Assembly (NCBI GenBank): GCA_963971305.1
Contig: OZ020308.1
Location: 31,339,275-31,403,274 of the forward strand
DNA: 64,000 nucleotides
Direction of reading: 5' to 3'
Source of the DNA: Arcuatula senhousia
Lineage: Eukaryota > Mollusca > Bivalvia > Mytilida > Mytilidae
The notes under the pieces were generated by a model. That model ran no database searches, was not told the DNA's origin, and saw nothing but the letters and a program-made list of their open reading frames with translations. Numbering within the stretch: position 1 is the first letter of the stretch; each line of letters starts with the position of its first letter. Made by a program: the position numbers and the translations under genes. Below are positions 46,701 to 59,009 of this stretch, piece after piece.

Positions 46701-49042
46701 ATTCTAGAGGCCAAAACCCTGATAAAGACATGGAGCTCATTTATAAAGTGGTAAAGGAAGTTACAAATGGTTCAAAAAGTGACACTTATGTTCTGAGAAA
46801 AGTTGCTGAGACTGTTAAATCCAGTGATCAGGTTACACGAAATGAAGTCCCTCTTCCAATTCAGAATGTAAAGATACAACTTGAGCTATTTTCACCTGCT
46901 GAAAATTTATTCAAGGAGATAAAAGCTTTACCCATATTCCAGAATGTAACAGATTGGCTTGTTTCATGGGGAACTGGTAGAGAGACATTTGAATTGGCTC
47001 AGAAGTTGAAGTCTCAAGGAGCAATACCAGTAGGCACAGTGGCTGCACCAGTACAACTTCGTGGTACTGAATTGATAGATTTCTTAAAACTGGAAGACTT
47101 ACCATTAGGATTCTATAAGGAAAGTAGAATCTTCTGTTTCTTGCCACTGCCGATGAAAACTAGAATACTTAATGTTCATATTAACGGTTGCTTCATGGTT
47201 GAGCAGGACCGTAAGAGCATTATTAGATATAATCAAGATAGCAAATCAAATGATGGTCATCTTTGGAACAGTAGGATGTTAACCGACGTGATACAAAGTG
47301 CTTTTCTGAACTTGATGACGTACATTGCTGGAAAGAATGGGGACCAGATATGTAGAACTGAGTATTGGAAACTTTGGCCATTATTCATTGACCAGGATGA
47401 AATATTTCCTCTTTCAGAATCTTTCTACAAAAGAGTTATGACAGAGAATGATACTCTATTATATCGCCATAATCCATTTGAAAACAAATCAGAAGCAAGT
47501 TCATTTAAAGGTTCAGTCTTTCTAGACCCTAGATTTAGACATTCTAATGCATGTGGGAGTGTAGCATTCGACTGTCTACTTTATTTTCACAACAAAGACC
47601 AGTCATTAGGTGGAGATGGTAGAAAACTTATGGATATGCCTTTAGACAAATATACCACATTTCTGGAGATTGACGAGGAGCTTATGGCAAGACAGGTGAT
47701 TTCAAAGAAGACATTTTTCAAAGATTACTTTTTTCCAAGACAAGATGATGAGTATTGGAAGCAATCTGATGCTACTACAAAGATGTACGCTCTGCTTGAA
47801 GAAGCATTGGAGGATGAACAGCTACACACATTGGTATCGGAGAACCATTGCATGCCAGTTAAAGTTTCAAAACAACTACGAAAACCTTGCGAATTGGTAA
47901 GAGAAGGTGGAGATGTTAGTACATTGTTTAATGAAGAAGATGGTAGATTTCTGGATCCAAGATTCATCAAGTATGAACATAAACTTTTAAATATGGGCAT
48001 GATGGACAAAATTATAGCGTCAGGTATGCTATTAGAGAGAGCAGCCTCTATCAATACTCTAAGTGCTGAATATGGCATGATAAGATCAAGAGCCATCATA
48101 TCTTACTTGAATGAAAACATTTGTATACACGCTGACGTTGCTTCATCTTTGACCGATATTACCTTTCTACCAGTAATGCAGAGACATCCTGATTGGCCAC
48201 TCACTTGGAAAGGAGAAGAACTTCCATCAAAGTTTTTAGAACCTAAATGCTTGTTTTCCTGTGAAACCAAAAACATTGTTGGGTCAGTTGCATATGTAGT
48301 AGATGCACAATTGACAGACGAAGTGACTAAATGTATTAGGCTAAAAACTGTTACGACAGAAATCCTTGTGGAACAGATGGAAGCAATTGCTAAAGCTAAT
48401 CTGGATTCATCGGGTGGCTTGAAAGGCATTTGTGAACAGTTATACGAGAAATTAAACTGCTGTTTGAGCAACGCCACATACAGTACTAATACAAAATCTC
48501 GGCTAAGCAAGCTTGTTGACTGCAAAGTGGTAATGATAGACAAAATAATGGCAAAGCCCTGTCAGGTTTCCTTTCATCTAAACGGGACATGCAGTCCTTA
48601 TTTATTTCGTTTACCAACGGAGCTGATACAGTACAACTACTTATGGAACTATACAGGAATCCACGCCACTTTTCCAGGCAAAACATTCTACGAGGTCATA
48701 CAGAAAATTGAAAAAGATAAAAGAAAGTTGGTTTTAGAGGAAAATGAAATTCAAAGTTTCATCAACATATTGACAAATTTGTCTAGATGTGACATTGATG
48801 AGGATATAAAGGCTAATCTTTTTGTCCCAGACAACAAAGGTGTGCTACAACACATTGACAGTGTTTGCTATGATGATCCTGATTTCCAATATAATGATGA
48901 TGACGTTTTCATAACACATGGACAAGTTACTATGGGATTGATTGAAAAACTTGGCATCAAATCTAAAAAGCATCTCTATCTCTCTAGATTTTCTGATTCA
49001 ATTCCCTTTGGGCAAAAAGAGAAACTGGTGACAAGATTGAAA
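43788..49042 (+). CDS. Sacsin-like gene, giant exon part 1 (end of module 1, module 2, start of module 3)
   Basis: Acceptor GCAG at 43784-43787; GT completes the Gly codon from 32360 and the frame is open for 1751 codons. Residues 1-730 finish module 1. Module 2 begins AWGQEEKLTLRISGLLDSYT (45986) and KELIQNADDAGASKVCFLYD (46061), then GPALWVYNDAVFEEKDF, SKIGKFVLGFCSVYNLTDVP, FLPLPMKTRILNVHINGCF and EQDRKSI. The lid reads GKFVLGF where modules 1 and 3 have a Gly before the second hydrophobic residue. Module 3 starts IPFGQKEKLVTRLK (49003). There the frame breaks: AAA-GTG in place of a Ser-containing VLDAYP run, one A short at 49040-49042. No introns are seen, like the huge terminal exon of vertebrate SACS. 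Confidence 0.93.
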
Positions 49043-52000
49043 GTGTATTGGATGCTTACCCAAAAGACCATTCTGTTTTAAATGAACTTCTACAAAATGC
49101 AGACGATGCTGGCGCAACTGAAGTTCACTTTGTTTTGGATCTTAGACAGCTGGAAACAAAACAAATTTTTGACAAGAAATGGGCACCTCTCCAAGGACCT
49201 TCTTTATGCATTTTCAATGACGCTTGCTTTACAGAGCAGGATCTGAAAGGTATTCAGAATTTAGGAGAAGGAAGTAAGTCAAAAGATCCTACAAAAACCG
49301 GACAATTTGGGGTTGGATTCAATGCTGTTTACCATTTGACTGATGCACCATCGTTCATGACGATAGGAGAGGAGTGTCCAGGCGGTGGCACTTTTTGTGC
49401 ATTTGATCCACATTGTTCATTTTTATCAGTTGCACAACCAAATGCACCTGGGATGAGACTCAATCTTGAGATATTAAAGGCCAAGTACGGTCAAGTGTAT
49501 GATGGATACTTGCAAGATATCATTCCGTCAGAGAAAGGCACATGGTTTCGACTCCCTCTGAGAACAGAAGAACTGGCTAAGAAGTCAGAAATAAGCAAAT
49601 CAGTTTGTGATGAAATTGTTGTTCAGAAATTGCTAGATGAAATGAAAAACCAGATGCAAACTAGCTTGTTGTTTATCTCTAATGTTAGACAAATAAGCAT
49701 ATCTTCTGTACCGCAAGGATCAAACACGTTGTCGAAAACGTATAGTGTCACACGTTCGATCCCAGATGAGTGGGCTTCAAATTACGAGAATTTTTCAAAA
49801 TCAGTTGCTTTACAATTGAAAAAAATGAAAAATGAGGGGGCAAAATTAGATGAATTGAATTTTAATGAGACAAGGTATGTTGCAGTGATAGATGATAATT
49901 ATGGCAAAAAAGACTATTGGGCAATCGTCAAGGGCTTTGGCTTCAGTCAAACAGAACAAATACCACCTATTATAATAGATCAAGCATCTAGAAAAGAAAT
50001 AGGGTTTCAACCAACTGCAGGAACTGCAATGCATATTCTGTCAAAAGGGGACCATCAGACAGAACACAATACACATATGGGAAAAGGAAATGAAAACACC
50101 GTAAATGAAAAACGCATTGAACATGGTGGACTTGCACCCTTCCAGACTAAGGCTAGAATGGAGCAACGTGAAACTGCAACCTACGAGTTGGAGCATGGCA
50201 CAAGAATTGGGCTTAGTTCAAGATCAAATTTCAAGACCGACAATAAAAGAAGCATAGGATATAGTGGAAATGCTTTTTGCTTCTTACCATTACCTATCAA
50301 GACCGGCCTTCCAGTTCATATCAACGGTCACTTTTCTGTATTTGCCAATCGGAATGCTCTCTTCAGTGAGAATATAGGAACAGATATTCGTGCTGTATGG
50401 AACAATACTTTATTACAAGATACAGTCGCACACACATATGCTAGCTGTATAGAGTATTCAAAGGAAGTCATTGTGAAGATTTGTAAACCAATTGGTAAAC
50501 TTTCAAAGCTTGACAAATATTTTGAAAAATTTCCAGATTTCACAAAAGTCAACGGTGAATATTATAGAAAGTTGGTAAAGGCAGTGTACTGGCAACTTTA
50601 TGACAGACAACTAGCCGTTTTCCCTATATGTCCAGAATTCTCTCAAAGAACACATGATTGGAAAAATGTTCATCATCAATCTAACTTAGAAAACACAATA
50701 GTGTGGCAACCTTTGAAATCCGCATCAAGTAGATTTGACGTGTGCTTTGACAAGTTGTCATCATGGTATGACGATGACGATGGTCTTACTACCCTTGGAC
50801 TTTCAACAGAATCAAGGCTCGCTAAATTGAAGCGCCGTAAAGAAGAGGAAAATACATTAAGGCACATTTTAGTAGCTATAGGAATAAAGCTGACTTGTGC
50901 TCCGATGTGGATATTTGACAGCCTTTGTTTGACCTGGCCGTCTAAACAAAGCTCGTCATCTCTCCAATGTTCTAATGATACTGGAATTTTGCAGTGTACA
51001 ACAAGCCTGGCCACTATCCTTTCCTATGGCATTAGACACGAATTGTCAGATTTCATATTTGGCTTTTTGAAGTCTTGGAATGAACAAATTGAAGATGGAT
51101 GCCTTATCAGGGAAATTGATGTACCTATTGAAAAGTCGCTTTTCAAATCAATAAGCAACCTATCAACATTTTTAAAGTTTTGCATGACTCTATCAACAGA
51201 ATCATCACATTATGAATCTCTCCCAATCTTGGTCGACAATTTAAATCAACTGAAATGTTTTACATCAACATTTATACTGTCTCCTTATTGCAGTTTGTTA
51301 AAAAAGTCCGGAGACAAGTTTGTTCATGAGCAGCTGGTGGAAAACTTACATAGATTTAAAAAATACTTTGACCATTTGTCCATATCCAAATTTTGTAGTC
51401 TTTTGCCAAGTACTGTTAATGAGTCAATGATGAAGATCGATGGTCCAGTGGAATTAAATAAAGATGCACCCAGTCGCTTATGGTTTATCCAGTTATGGTC
51501 ATACCTTGAGACTGTGGATATTGATTCAGAGATTGAGAAATGGTGTTTCTTTCCCATTGCATCAAAAGATAAATTGGAGCTGGTTTCTTTCGACAAGGCA
51601 TATATAGCAGTTGACTACACTAGTTTTGATATTAATCAGCCAGGTGATAAAGAAATAGTGGCGGTACTAACGAAGATTAAAATTCCAGCACCAGCCAAGA
51701 ACATAGTTGGACTTTCAAAACATATATGTCAGTATGCCTCCACGAAAAAACGTCCAGATAGATTAGCTAGATGTTTGAAATACCACGAACAGCTATTGAA
51801 TGCCTGCGAATTGTCCGAAAAGGAGTGTAACGCATTGTTGACGTATTTCTCGACCTGGATAGAAGAAACAGAAAATGTTAGCGACATTTGTGATCCATTG
51901 AAGCAAGTAGAGATCTTTCCATCTGTATTTGGAGGTCGATCTGCATTGAATAACACTGATAACCATTTAGTTGTTGATGTAACGAACTGTAACTTTGAAC

Positions 52001-54882
52001 CAGCGGGTTTAAAAGAGGCATCGTTAGCTGCAAATTTGGTTCTTATTAAACATAATAGTTTCCATGTGGAGTTGTATAAACAGTTGCAGTTGCCAGTTTG
52101 TAAGGAACATGTGAACGAACACAAGCTATTGGAGTTGTATACTAACTTTGTACTACCAAGGTTTGCCCTTATTCCAAAAAAATGTCGAATCAACCATTTG
52201 CAGTTCATTAAAGATTATCTGTTGAGGAATGCTATAATCCATCAGAAATTAAAGGCTTGTCGTGTCATTCCCTCAGGGCAACATTTGAAAAAAGCAAATG
52301 AATTTTACAGCCCTCACATGAGAATTTTTAGGAGTATGTGTATGTCTTCAGAGATGCCACCTGCACCATTTAATAGCCTGTTCTGGAAAGAATTTATGGA
52401 AAAGGCTGGGATGATCTGCTCATTAAGTCAAGAAAAGTTCTTTCAATTTGCATTGCAAATAGAAGCTGAAGATGGAGATGAGGATCAGTCTATAGAATTA
52501 GTGAAATATCTCTTCAACGAAGATGACTGGCATAAAGATGATTCATTTTTACGTAGAGTAAGAGAAATCAAATTTGTTAGATGTTCTTCCATACTTTGTG
52601 AACTAGACTGCATTAGTCCACAATTTTTGAGAAATACATTGATTTCATTTCGAAACGCAATACCTTACAGTAAGCATCAACTTGCTTGGACAATGGCGCC
52701 TATTTTACCAAAATATGCATCTCCAGGCAAAACAAGTCTCAGTGAAAAGCTTGGAGTACAGCAAGAGCCTAATCTTACAACTTTTATCTCGCATGTTCAC
52801 AAAGTGTGCCACTCTCTCCAGCACCATCCAAATATGCATTTGGAATGTTTGTATGATCTTCTGAAAACTTTCTACAATTATATGAATGAAAATGGACGTG
52901 ACTTGGAACAACTACGAGTAAGACTTGCTGAGACACCGTTCATATACGTAGAAAAACACAGATTGTTTTGCAAACCAAGTGATGTAGTAATTCAGGCCCA
53001 AGACTACGATTTGATAGAACCATATTTTGTAAAATGTTCGGAAAAGTACGGTTTTTACTTCGACCTATTCAGGTCGCTTGGCGTTAAAGATGGACCTGAT
53101 ATTGACAATTACCTAGGAGTCCTGTTAAAGATAAAAGAAATAGTTGGATCAAGAAGTCTTAAGCCAGAATATTTAACGACAGTTGAAAAGACAGTACAGA
53201 AAGTCCTTTTTCTTTTACAATACATGTCAGAAAAAGCACAGCCAGTTCTCCGAGAATTTTATCTGTTGTCTGATGATTCGAAGCTTTACCTGTCCTCAGA
53301 TTTGGTTTTGAGAGATCGTGTTAAATTTGAAAGGAGACTGGAGAATCAACAGGCGATTAAGTTTGTGGCCGATATGTCTCAGTTTGTTGAAAAGGGCATT
53401 GATGTACAACGCTGTTTAAAACAACTTCCAAATGAGATGCAGCCTAATTATCTTAGCCATCTTGTATCCGAACAACTTTATGAAAGTAATAACTACTTGC
53501 AAACAGATGATTTTAATCAGTTGAACTCGTTTTTATGTAGCGATTTGTTCATTACTGCAATGCTAAGAATTGGTCAAACTTGTTTTGAAAATGATGAAAG
53601 AAATCAGTCATCTTTAAATATGATAGAAACTAGTTTAAGAACATTTAAAACACAACCCGTTGAGCTACTACAGACAATCTTGGTATGTAAGAACATCCCA
53701 GTACAGTCCAGCATCAGAAGTCAAATCTATTTCCTTCATCTAGAAGAAGGAAGGGCAACGTTATTTTTAGCCTATGATTCAACAGACTTTTCTTCCTGGC
53801 TTAAAAAACGGATTTATGCAATTGCTCATAGCATAGTTAGCCTATGTCCACGTTCTATGAGAAAAATGAAGGATACAGTTCAAATCCTAATCTCCCTTTA
53901 CACAAGCACTGAAGATGAAATTAATGAACTTTTGAATAATCTCGAGATAGTTGAAATGGATTACAAGCCAGCATCATCCTCTTGGGTTCCCCTTCCAGGC
54001 ACCCCAGTGCCACAAGATCTGCTTGATCTTTTATGTCAGGATATTATTGAATTTAAAGCAGGCGATTATGCCGTGTATGAGGTATTTGATAGTGCTAATG
54101 AAGCGATACTTCGAGATCGACCTGATTCTAGAATGTACATTTATGTTCAGATTAAAAAGAAGTGCGATAATACCTTCTTTCCAACCTATGAGGTTGATGT
54201 TGGAGATGGGCAAAAGAAAGTGGTTCTGTCGTTTGATCTCTACCAAGTTGTCCATCAAGAATATGTACACACTGATGTGGAAACATACACCGACGGTCAT
54301 GCGGGATTCAATGTTGGAAAAAGAAACGCCATTATAAAAGGAATGGAAGAATCCCTTATTCGTTCTTACCGGATGGGAGAGAAGCCGTTTCGTAAGGTGT
54401 ATAAACGAATGCTTCTGAAGTGGCATCCCGACAAAAACCCAGAAAATCTTGCTTTTGCTACAGAATTAACACAACACATTGTTAGTTTTGCTCGGAAACT
54501 TCTTAATGGGGAAATAAAAATTGATGACATCCCTGAATATCGACAGTGGTACAGAAATTCGAATCAAGCTTATAATGCATGGGATGAACACATAAATCGT
54601 GGAAGTGCACACAATCAATCGTTCACTTTTGATGCCAACGGGTTTGCAGATGAACTTGGAAGACGACGAGCCGGAAGGAGTGGCGGCTATAGTCAGGAAT
54701 ACAGTGGCTATGGTCAGGAACATTATAATTATTATAGACAGGAACAATACCAACCTAACCCTCAGCCGCAAATGGGACGAATTTGGTTAAAACAGGCTAA
54801 AAGCGATATCATTGCTGCAGGATCTTTACTGAATATTGCAGACCAGCATTCCTTCAATTGGGTGTGTGTTCTTAGTCAGCAA
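49043..54882 (+). CDS. Sacsin-like gene, giant exon part 2 (module 3, J domain, start of HEPN)
   Basis: After the shift the frame reads VLDAYPKDHSVLNELLQNAD, DAGATEVHFVL, GPSLCIFNDACFTEQDLKGI, KTGQFGVGFNAVYHLTDAPS, AFCFLPLPIKTGLPVHINGH and FSVFANRNALF: a full third ATPase module. A long helical region follows. The J domain carries RKVYKRMLLKWHPDKNP with HPD at 54424-54432 (Hsp70-stimulating). A Gly/Tyr/Gln-rich linker (~54655-54770) leads to GRIWLKQAKSDIIAAGSLLN and FNWVCVLSQQ, the first helices of a HEPN domain. A donor CAA/GTATGT at 54883 is chosen because the open frame beyond it (to 55026) loses HEPN character. Minus-strand open frames are shadows. Confidence 0.93.
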
Positions 54883-55435
54883 GTATGTATACTTTTTTCA
54901 ATTTTGAATGATTGTTTGCCCTGTCTACAAAAGTTTCCTCAAAAGGAACAAACGGGTGTTTTAACAAAACTGCTGTTAAACCTTTATTTTATTCGACATT
55001 TGTCATCCTTTCTTTTGTATTTCTAAATAATTTCAAGAAGCAAAGAGGCACCAATGGGGCATTCAAAATCTGCTCAAGCCAAAGAAAAATCTGTTAGCTC
55101 AACAGGACCGATCGAAAATCCATGTGAGTTTATATCATTACTTGGCGTTCGTCGTCGTCATTTGTTAACATAATATCGAAAATCTTCACTGTAACATGTG
55201 AAACTGCGCAGAATTAAATCCTTGGGGTGTCCTGCACACGTGTTTCGATTTTTGTTTGGTCCGTCAAAAGCATGACCGCCGTTCCCAAGGGATATGACTA
55301 CTGTTTTTGGCTAGTAAATCAAGTGACAGAGAAAGTCTGATCCATCCTTTCGTCTTCAGCATCATAGGCCGTGCAAAAGTCTCCATATAGTCGAAGTTGT
55401 CAGATGACAAAGACCTCTTCTTCATAATCTAATTA
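54883..55435. other. Presumed intron or 3' flank of the sacsin-like gene
   Basis: No HEPN continuation found. It contains a scrap GCAAAGAGGCACCAATGGGG, also at 19266 and inverted at 55770, and pieces of the intronic repeat family (TGGGGTGTCCTGCACACG). Confidence 0.55.
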
Positions 55436-55860
55436 AAAAGAAATTTGAATATTTAGTTAAATGGTGCTTTGCTAAATCTTAAACCCATAAAGGCTATGAT
55501 AATTGGACTGACGTAGAAATGATTACTGCACTTAACTTTCTTTAGAAAATATTTACATACGTGTTGGAAAACAAATATATCGCCAAGTTATTGGTATTCC
55601 TATGGGAACCAATTGCGCCCCACTTATAGCAGATCTTTTTTTTATATTGTTATGAATCACAACAATTAGTTTGCGTTGTTGATTACCGTTCAGTTGATTT
55701 TGTGTTTCTTCGTGCTGTTTTTGTTCGTGTTTACCGGTTTCATCGTTGCCCTTTCGGACTTTTGACAATAGAATGTCCCATTGGTGCCTATTTGCTTCCT
55801 TCATTGGGTCCAAAGTGTCAGATGACCCCATATAGGAATTAATTATGACCCTTTAAAGGT
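55436..55860 (+). pseudogene. Penelope-like RT fragment (GIPMGTNCAPL motif) joined to element 3' region
   Basis: Reads EYLVKWCFAKS, YDNWTDVEMITALNFL, then in a second frame LENIYIRVGKQIYRQVIGIP, MGTNCAPLIADLF and, shifted again, LYCYESQQ. This is the central RT block of molluscan Penelope-like elements. Frameshifts lie at CTTTAGAA (one T short) and in the T-run near 55628 (one T long). It then jumps to sequence matching the inverted 13870-13975 region, so the middle of the element is deleted. A minus frame at 55553-55831 is a shadow. Confidence 0.85.
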
Positions 55861-56024
55861 AAAACAAAAGCATTTCCCCCAAGGTTTATGGCCTACAGAA
55901 GTCTGAATGATAACTATTGTAGATTGAGGGAAGCTGTGGCTTGTTTAAACCTTAAGCTCATTTAAATATACAAAAGTCTTCAATGGGTTAATGGTTCCAG
56001 ATGACCCATTATAGGGAATATGGT

Positions 56025-57945
56025 TATAGCGAAGCGGAGCGAGACATAGGTATTACTTAACCAGCGACGGCGTTAAAGGACAAGGTATGATAAGGGCTAT
56101 TTTTGGCCCCTTTTTCAAAAATGAAATTTTATGCTAAAATGTTGATTTATATGATATTAAGTAATGAAAGTTCATAAATTTAATTGTTTTAAACAAATAA
56201 AAGATCAAAACCTGATTGTTGCATTTGATCAAACTTGAAGGAAAAGGGGCTTTTTCTAAAAATTACTAAAAATTCGGTAGATTTTTATAAGTTTTTGGCT
56301 AAAATAACTATGAGCGGACAAGCGGCCCACAAAAATATTTTAACTGTGGATTTGGCATACGAAAACTATTGTTTTCAGAAATTATCTTTGTGGGCCGCAG
56401 GTCCGCTCATATTTAGATCTCATAAAAACTGTTGTAATTTTAACAGTTTTAAGCCAATTTTGCTACATTTCATAGTTCTGTGAGGGGGGTCAAGGGGGTG
56501 TCCAATAACACCTTAACAGGGAATTGATTTTCCCAATAACAGATAACAGAGAATTGATATCCTCAATAACAGATAACAGCATTTAAAAAGCCAAAAACAG
56601 TATAATATGTAAGTATTAAAACCAATAACAGCTAAAAACTATGTCAACTTTGTTGACACTTTCACAGTTCTACCACTTTTAGTTGTCACAGCTCTCATAA
56701 AGTCTATTTTTGGACTGACCATTTCAATTTAGCTAACATACTATTTTTAATAACAGATAACATTAAATTATATTATTCAATAACAGGTAACAGTAAACTG
56801 AATTTCTTCAATAACAGTTAACACAGAACTGGTCAATAACAGTTAACATTAAATCTGATATCTGCAATAACAGCTAACAGAGAACCAATTTAAGCCAATA
56901 ACACAGGAACAGCTAACCCCCTTGCCCCCCCCCCCCCTTCTGTCATTTTGTGTGTATGCGTAATTATGCAATATGTCAAATTTCCAATAAAATTTTGCCT
57001 GTTCCAAAAAATATATCATCTGAATCACAAAATCACACAGTTATAATTCAATATTCCAATTTTGGAAAAATTGTCCAATTTAGGGGGCCAATTTGTGCTC
57101 TTATCCTATCTTGTCCTTTCAATGTTAAGGTTTTATGAGCACCTCCATATCTCAAGAACTATATGTCCTAGGTTGATGAAACTTTATATGCCCCAGCAGA
57201 AGCTTAGCACATTTGCATTCCATCCTTTGACCTTGACCTAGATTCCCGGTTGAATGCTTCGACTACTTTGAATGCATATAATAGCAATGTTTAGGTTTTG
57301 CGAGCATCTCCATATCTGAAGAACTATAAGTCTTAGGTTGATGAAACTTGGTATGCATATGCCCAAATAGTAGCTTAGAATATTTGCATCCGAATCTTAT
57401 GACCTTGACCTTAATTTTCCAGTTGATTGACTGATCTTCAATACATATGATAGCAGTGTTAGGGTTTTTCGAGCACCTCCATATCTCAAGGATTATAAAT
57501 CCTAGGTTTGTGAAACTTGGTATGTGAATGCCGCCCCAGTAGCAGCTTAACACAGCTGCATTCCCATCTGTTGACAATGACATTGACCTTGATTTTCTGG
57601 TTGAGTGACTTGAACAATTCTCAATACATAACAAAATTATAGTAGTGTAAAGTTTTTGGGGAATAGCTATATGTCATAGGTTAATAGACCTTAATATTAT
57701 TATTACTTTATGTTAGTCATCTTCATCTTTCGACCTTGACTTTGTTTACAGTTGAAAGTCTGAGTTATAGTTTTATTGCTATCTTGGGCGTATCAAAGTT
57801 TTTCATTGGTATTTTAGGCTATGTGATTGAAGGTTGTTTTTTCTCAAAAATAAGTAAATATTTAATAAATGTACAGTGTAATAACTAAGTGTTCTGATGG
57901 TGCCGGCAGGCGAGACATACCTAAGTGTGAACTCTTGTTGTATGT
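56025..57945 (+). repeat. Hairpin-family repeat with ~174-bp units, split by a TIR element
   Basis: Start GCGAAGCGGAGCGAGACATA and end GCCGGCAGGCGAGACATACC plus GAACTCTTGTT, the same pair as at 62977-63888. From 57123 there are about three units with CACCTCCATATCTCAAGAAC, GATGAAACTTGGTATGC and CCTTGACCT-GATT-CCGGTTGA spaced 174-178 bp. The minus frame at 57263-57634 is a repeat translation. Confidence 0.75.
56075..57119. mobile_element. Non-autonomous TIR element with AATAACAG array
   Basis: 1045 bp. The left end AAAGGACAAGGTATGATAAG and right end CTTATCCTATCTTGTCCTTT are inverted with a few mismatches, and GGCCCC lies subterminally on both sides. Inside are a foldback (56309-56334 with 56386-56411; TATGAGCGGAC...GGCCCACAAA) and a ~430-bp stretch of repeated CAATAACAGATAACAG (56500-56930) ending in a C-homopolymer. 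Open frames at 56235-56483 and 56950-57138 are not supported. Confidence 0.65.
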
Positions 57946-58530
57946 TTTTGCTGATATAGACAGCTGTTGCTTGCTTAAACCAATTTATTCAGCTCTACAA
58001 AAGTCTCCTTTTGGGTCAAAGTGGTCAAATTATCCTTTATAGAAATAATAGCTCATTGAAGAGACTGATCCTTGTAGCTTAAGGACCTAGGTAAGCGATT
58101 CAGGCTCCTGATTTTCGGTCGAATTTTATAGAGTAAAAAGCACGGGTTATGAAAAAGTGAATGGCGTGCCGGCGGGGACAATTTTCCGAACAGTTTTCTC
58201 AGCAAATTCTTATCACAGCCCTTGATATTTGGTATACAGCATCAGCATTATTCGTCGGAAGCTCACCTAGTGCCTGATTAAGGATGGCCACTCCAGAACT
58301 TTTTTATATGAAAGATTTTATTATTTGTGAAAGAAATGATAGATAATGGTCCACTAAATCAAATGAAAAAAAGAAACATATTGGTATGTGTGCTCGTTTC
58401 CAAAATATATGACGTTAATAATTTGTCGGAAAATCAGACGCCTCTAGATTTTACATAATTTTAACATTGTAACGTTTTGGGCCTTGAAATTTATATCAAG
58501 AATTTCAAGAAATTGTAAACAGTTAGTTTT
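57946..58530. other. Intronic repeat scraps downstream of the gene
   Basis: TTGCTTAAACC...TTCAGCTCTACAAAAGTCTC and an end sequence GTAAGCGATTCAGGCTCC at ~58093, then unique AT-rich sequence. Confidence 0.5.
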
Positions 58531-58614
58531 TAACCTGCGTCGCCAAAGGCGAAAGCAGGTCTGGTAGTCGGGTCACTCCGTCCGTCCGTCTGTCCGTCCG
58601 TTGCCCTATGGGGT
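58531..58614 (+). repeat. Hairpin start of another dispersed repeat, with (GTCC)n
   Basis: ACCTGC/GCAGGT (58533-58538, 58555-58560) and TCGCC/GGCGA (58540-58544, 58548-58552) form a two-step hairpin, followed by CCGTCCGTCCGTCTGTCCGT. Its far end was not identified. Confidence 0.6.
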
Positions 58615-58716
58615 GCCTGTCGTGTGTAATCTAAATCTCAAAAACCAAACACTAGATCTTTCTAATTTTTTTTACAGTGATTACAGATATATTGAAGATG
58701 TGCACCTCCCCTTTTG

Positions 58717-59000
58717 GGATCTTTTCAATCTGATTAAAATCGGATCTATCAAGTGTTCCTTCTGTCACTGCAAGGTAGATCTGAAGACATCCCATTCTAC
58801 TTTCTGTTCTGATGACCTTTTTCGAAATCCTTTTGATTTATCATAAGAAATTATGCTTCCAAATCTTAAAAGCTGTGATTTGATTGGCTAATTAAAAAGG
58901 TCATCAGAACAGAAAGTAGAATGGGATGTTTTCAGATCTACCATGCAGTGACAGTCGAAAACAACTGAAAGAACTGATTTAAATCAGATTAGATAATTTT
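58717..59000. repeat. Foldback element
   Basis: Arms 58764-58822 and 58894-58952 are inverted over 59 bp with few mismatches (GTCACTGCAAGGTAGATCTG; CATCCCATTCTACTTTCTGT). Weaker inverted similarity extends about 40 bp outward on both sides. The plus frame at 58601-58846 runs through one arm and is rejected. Confidence 0.8.
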
Positions 59001-59009
59001 ATATTTTCG

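Noticed and set aside
46044..48686. Numerous open frames inside the giant exon on both strands
   Set aside because: Shadows of the sacsin-like coding frame, which has the conserved motifs.
54883..55026. C-terminal extension VCILFSILNDCLPCL... of the sacsin-like frame
   Set aside because: HEPN similarity stops at a good GTATGT donor; the extension is hydrophobic and unlike HEPN, so read as intron.
57263..57634. 123-codon minus frame
   Set aside because: Same 174-bp repeat family as above.
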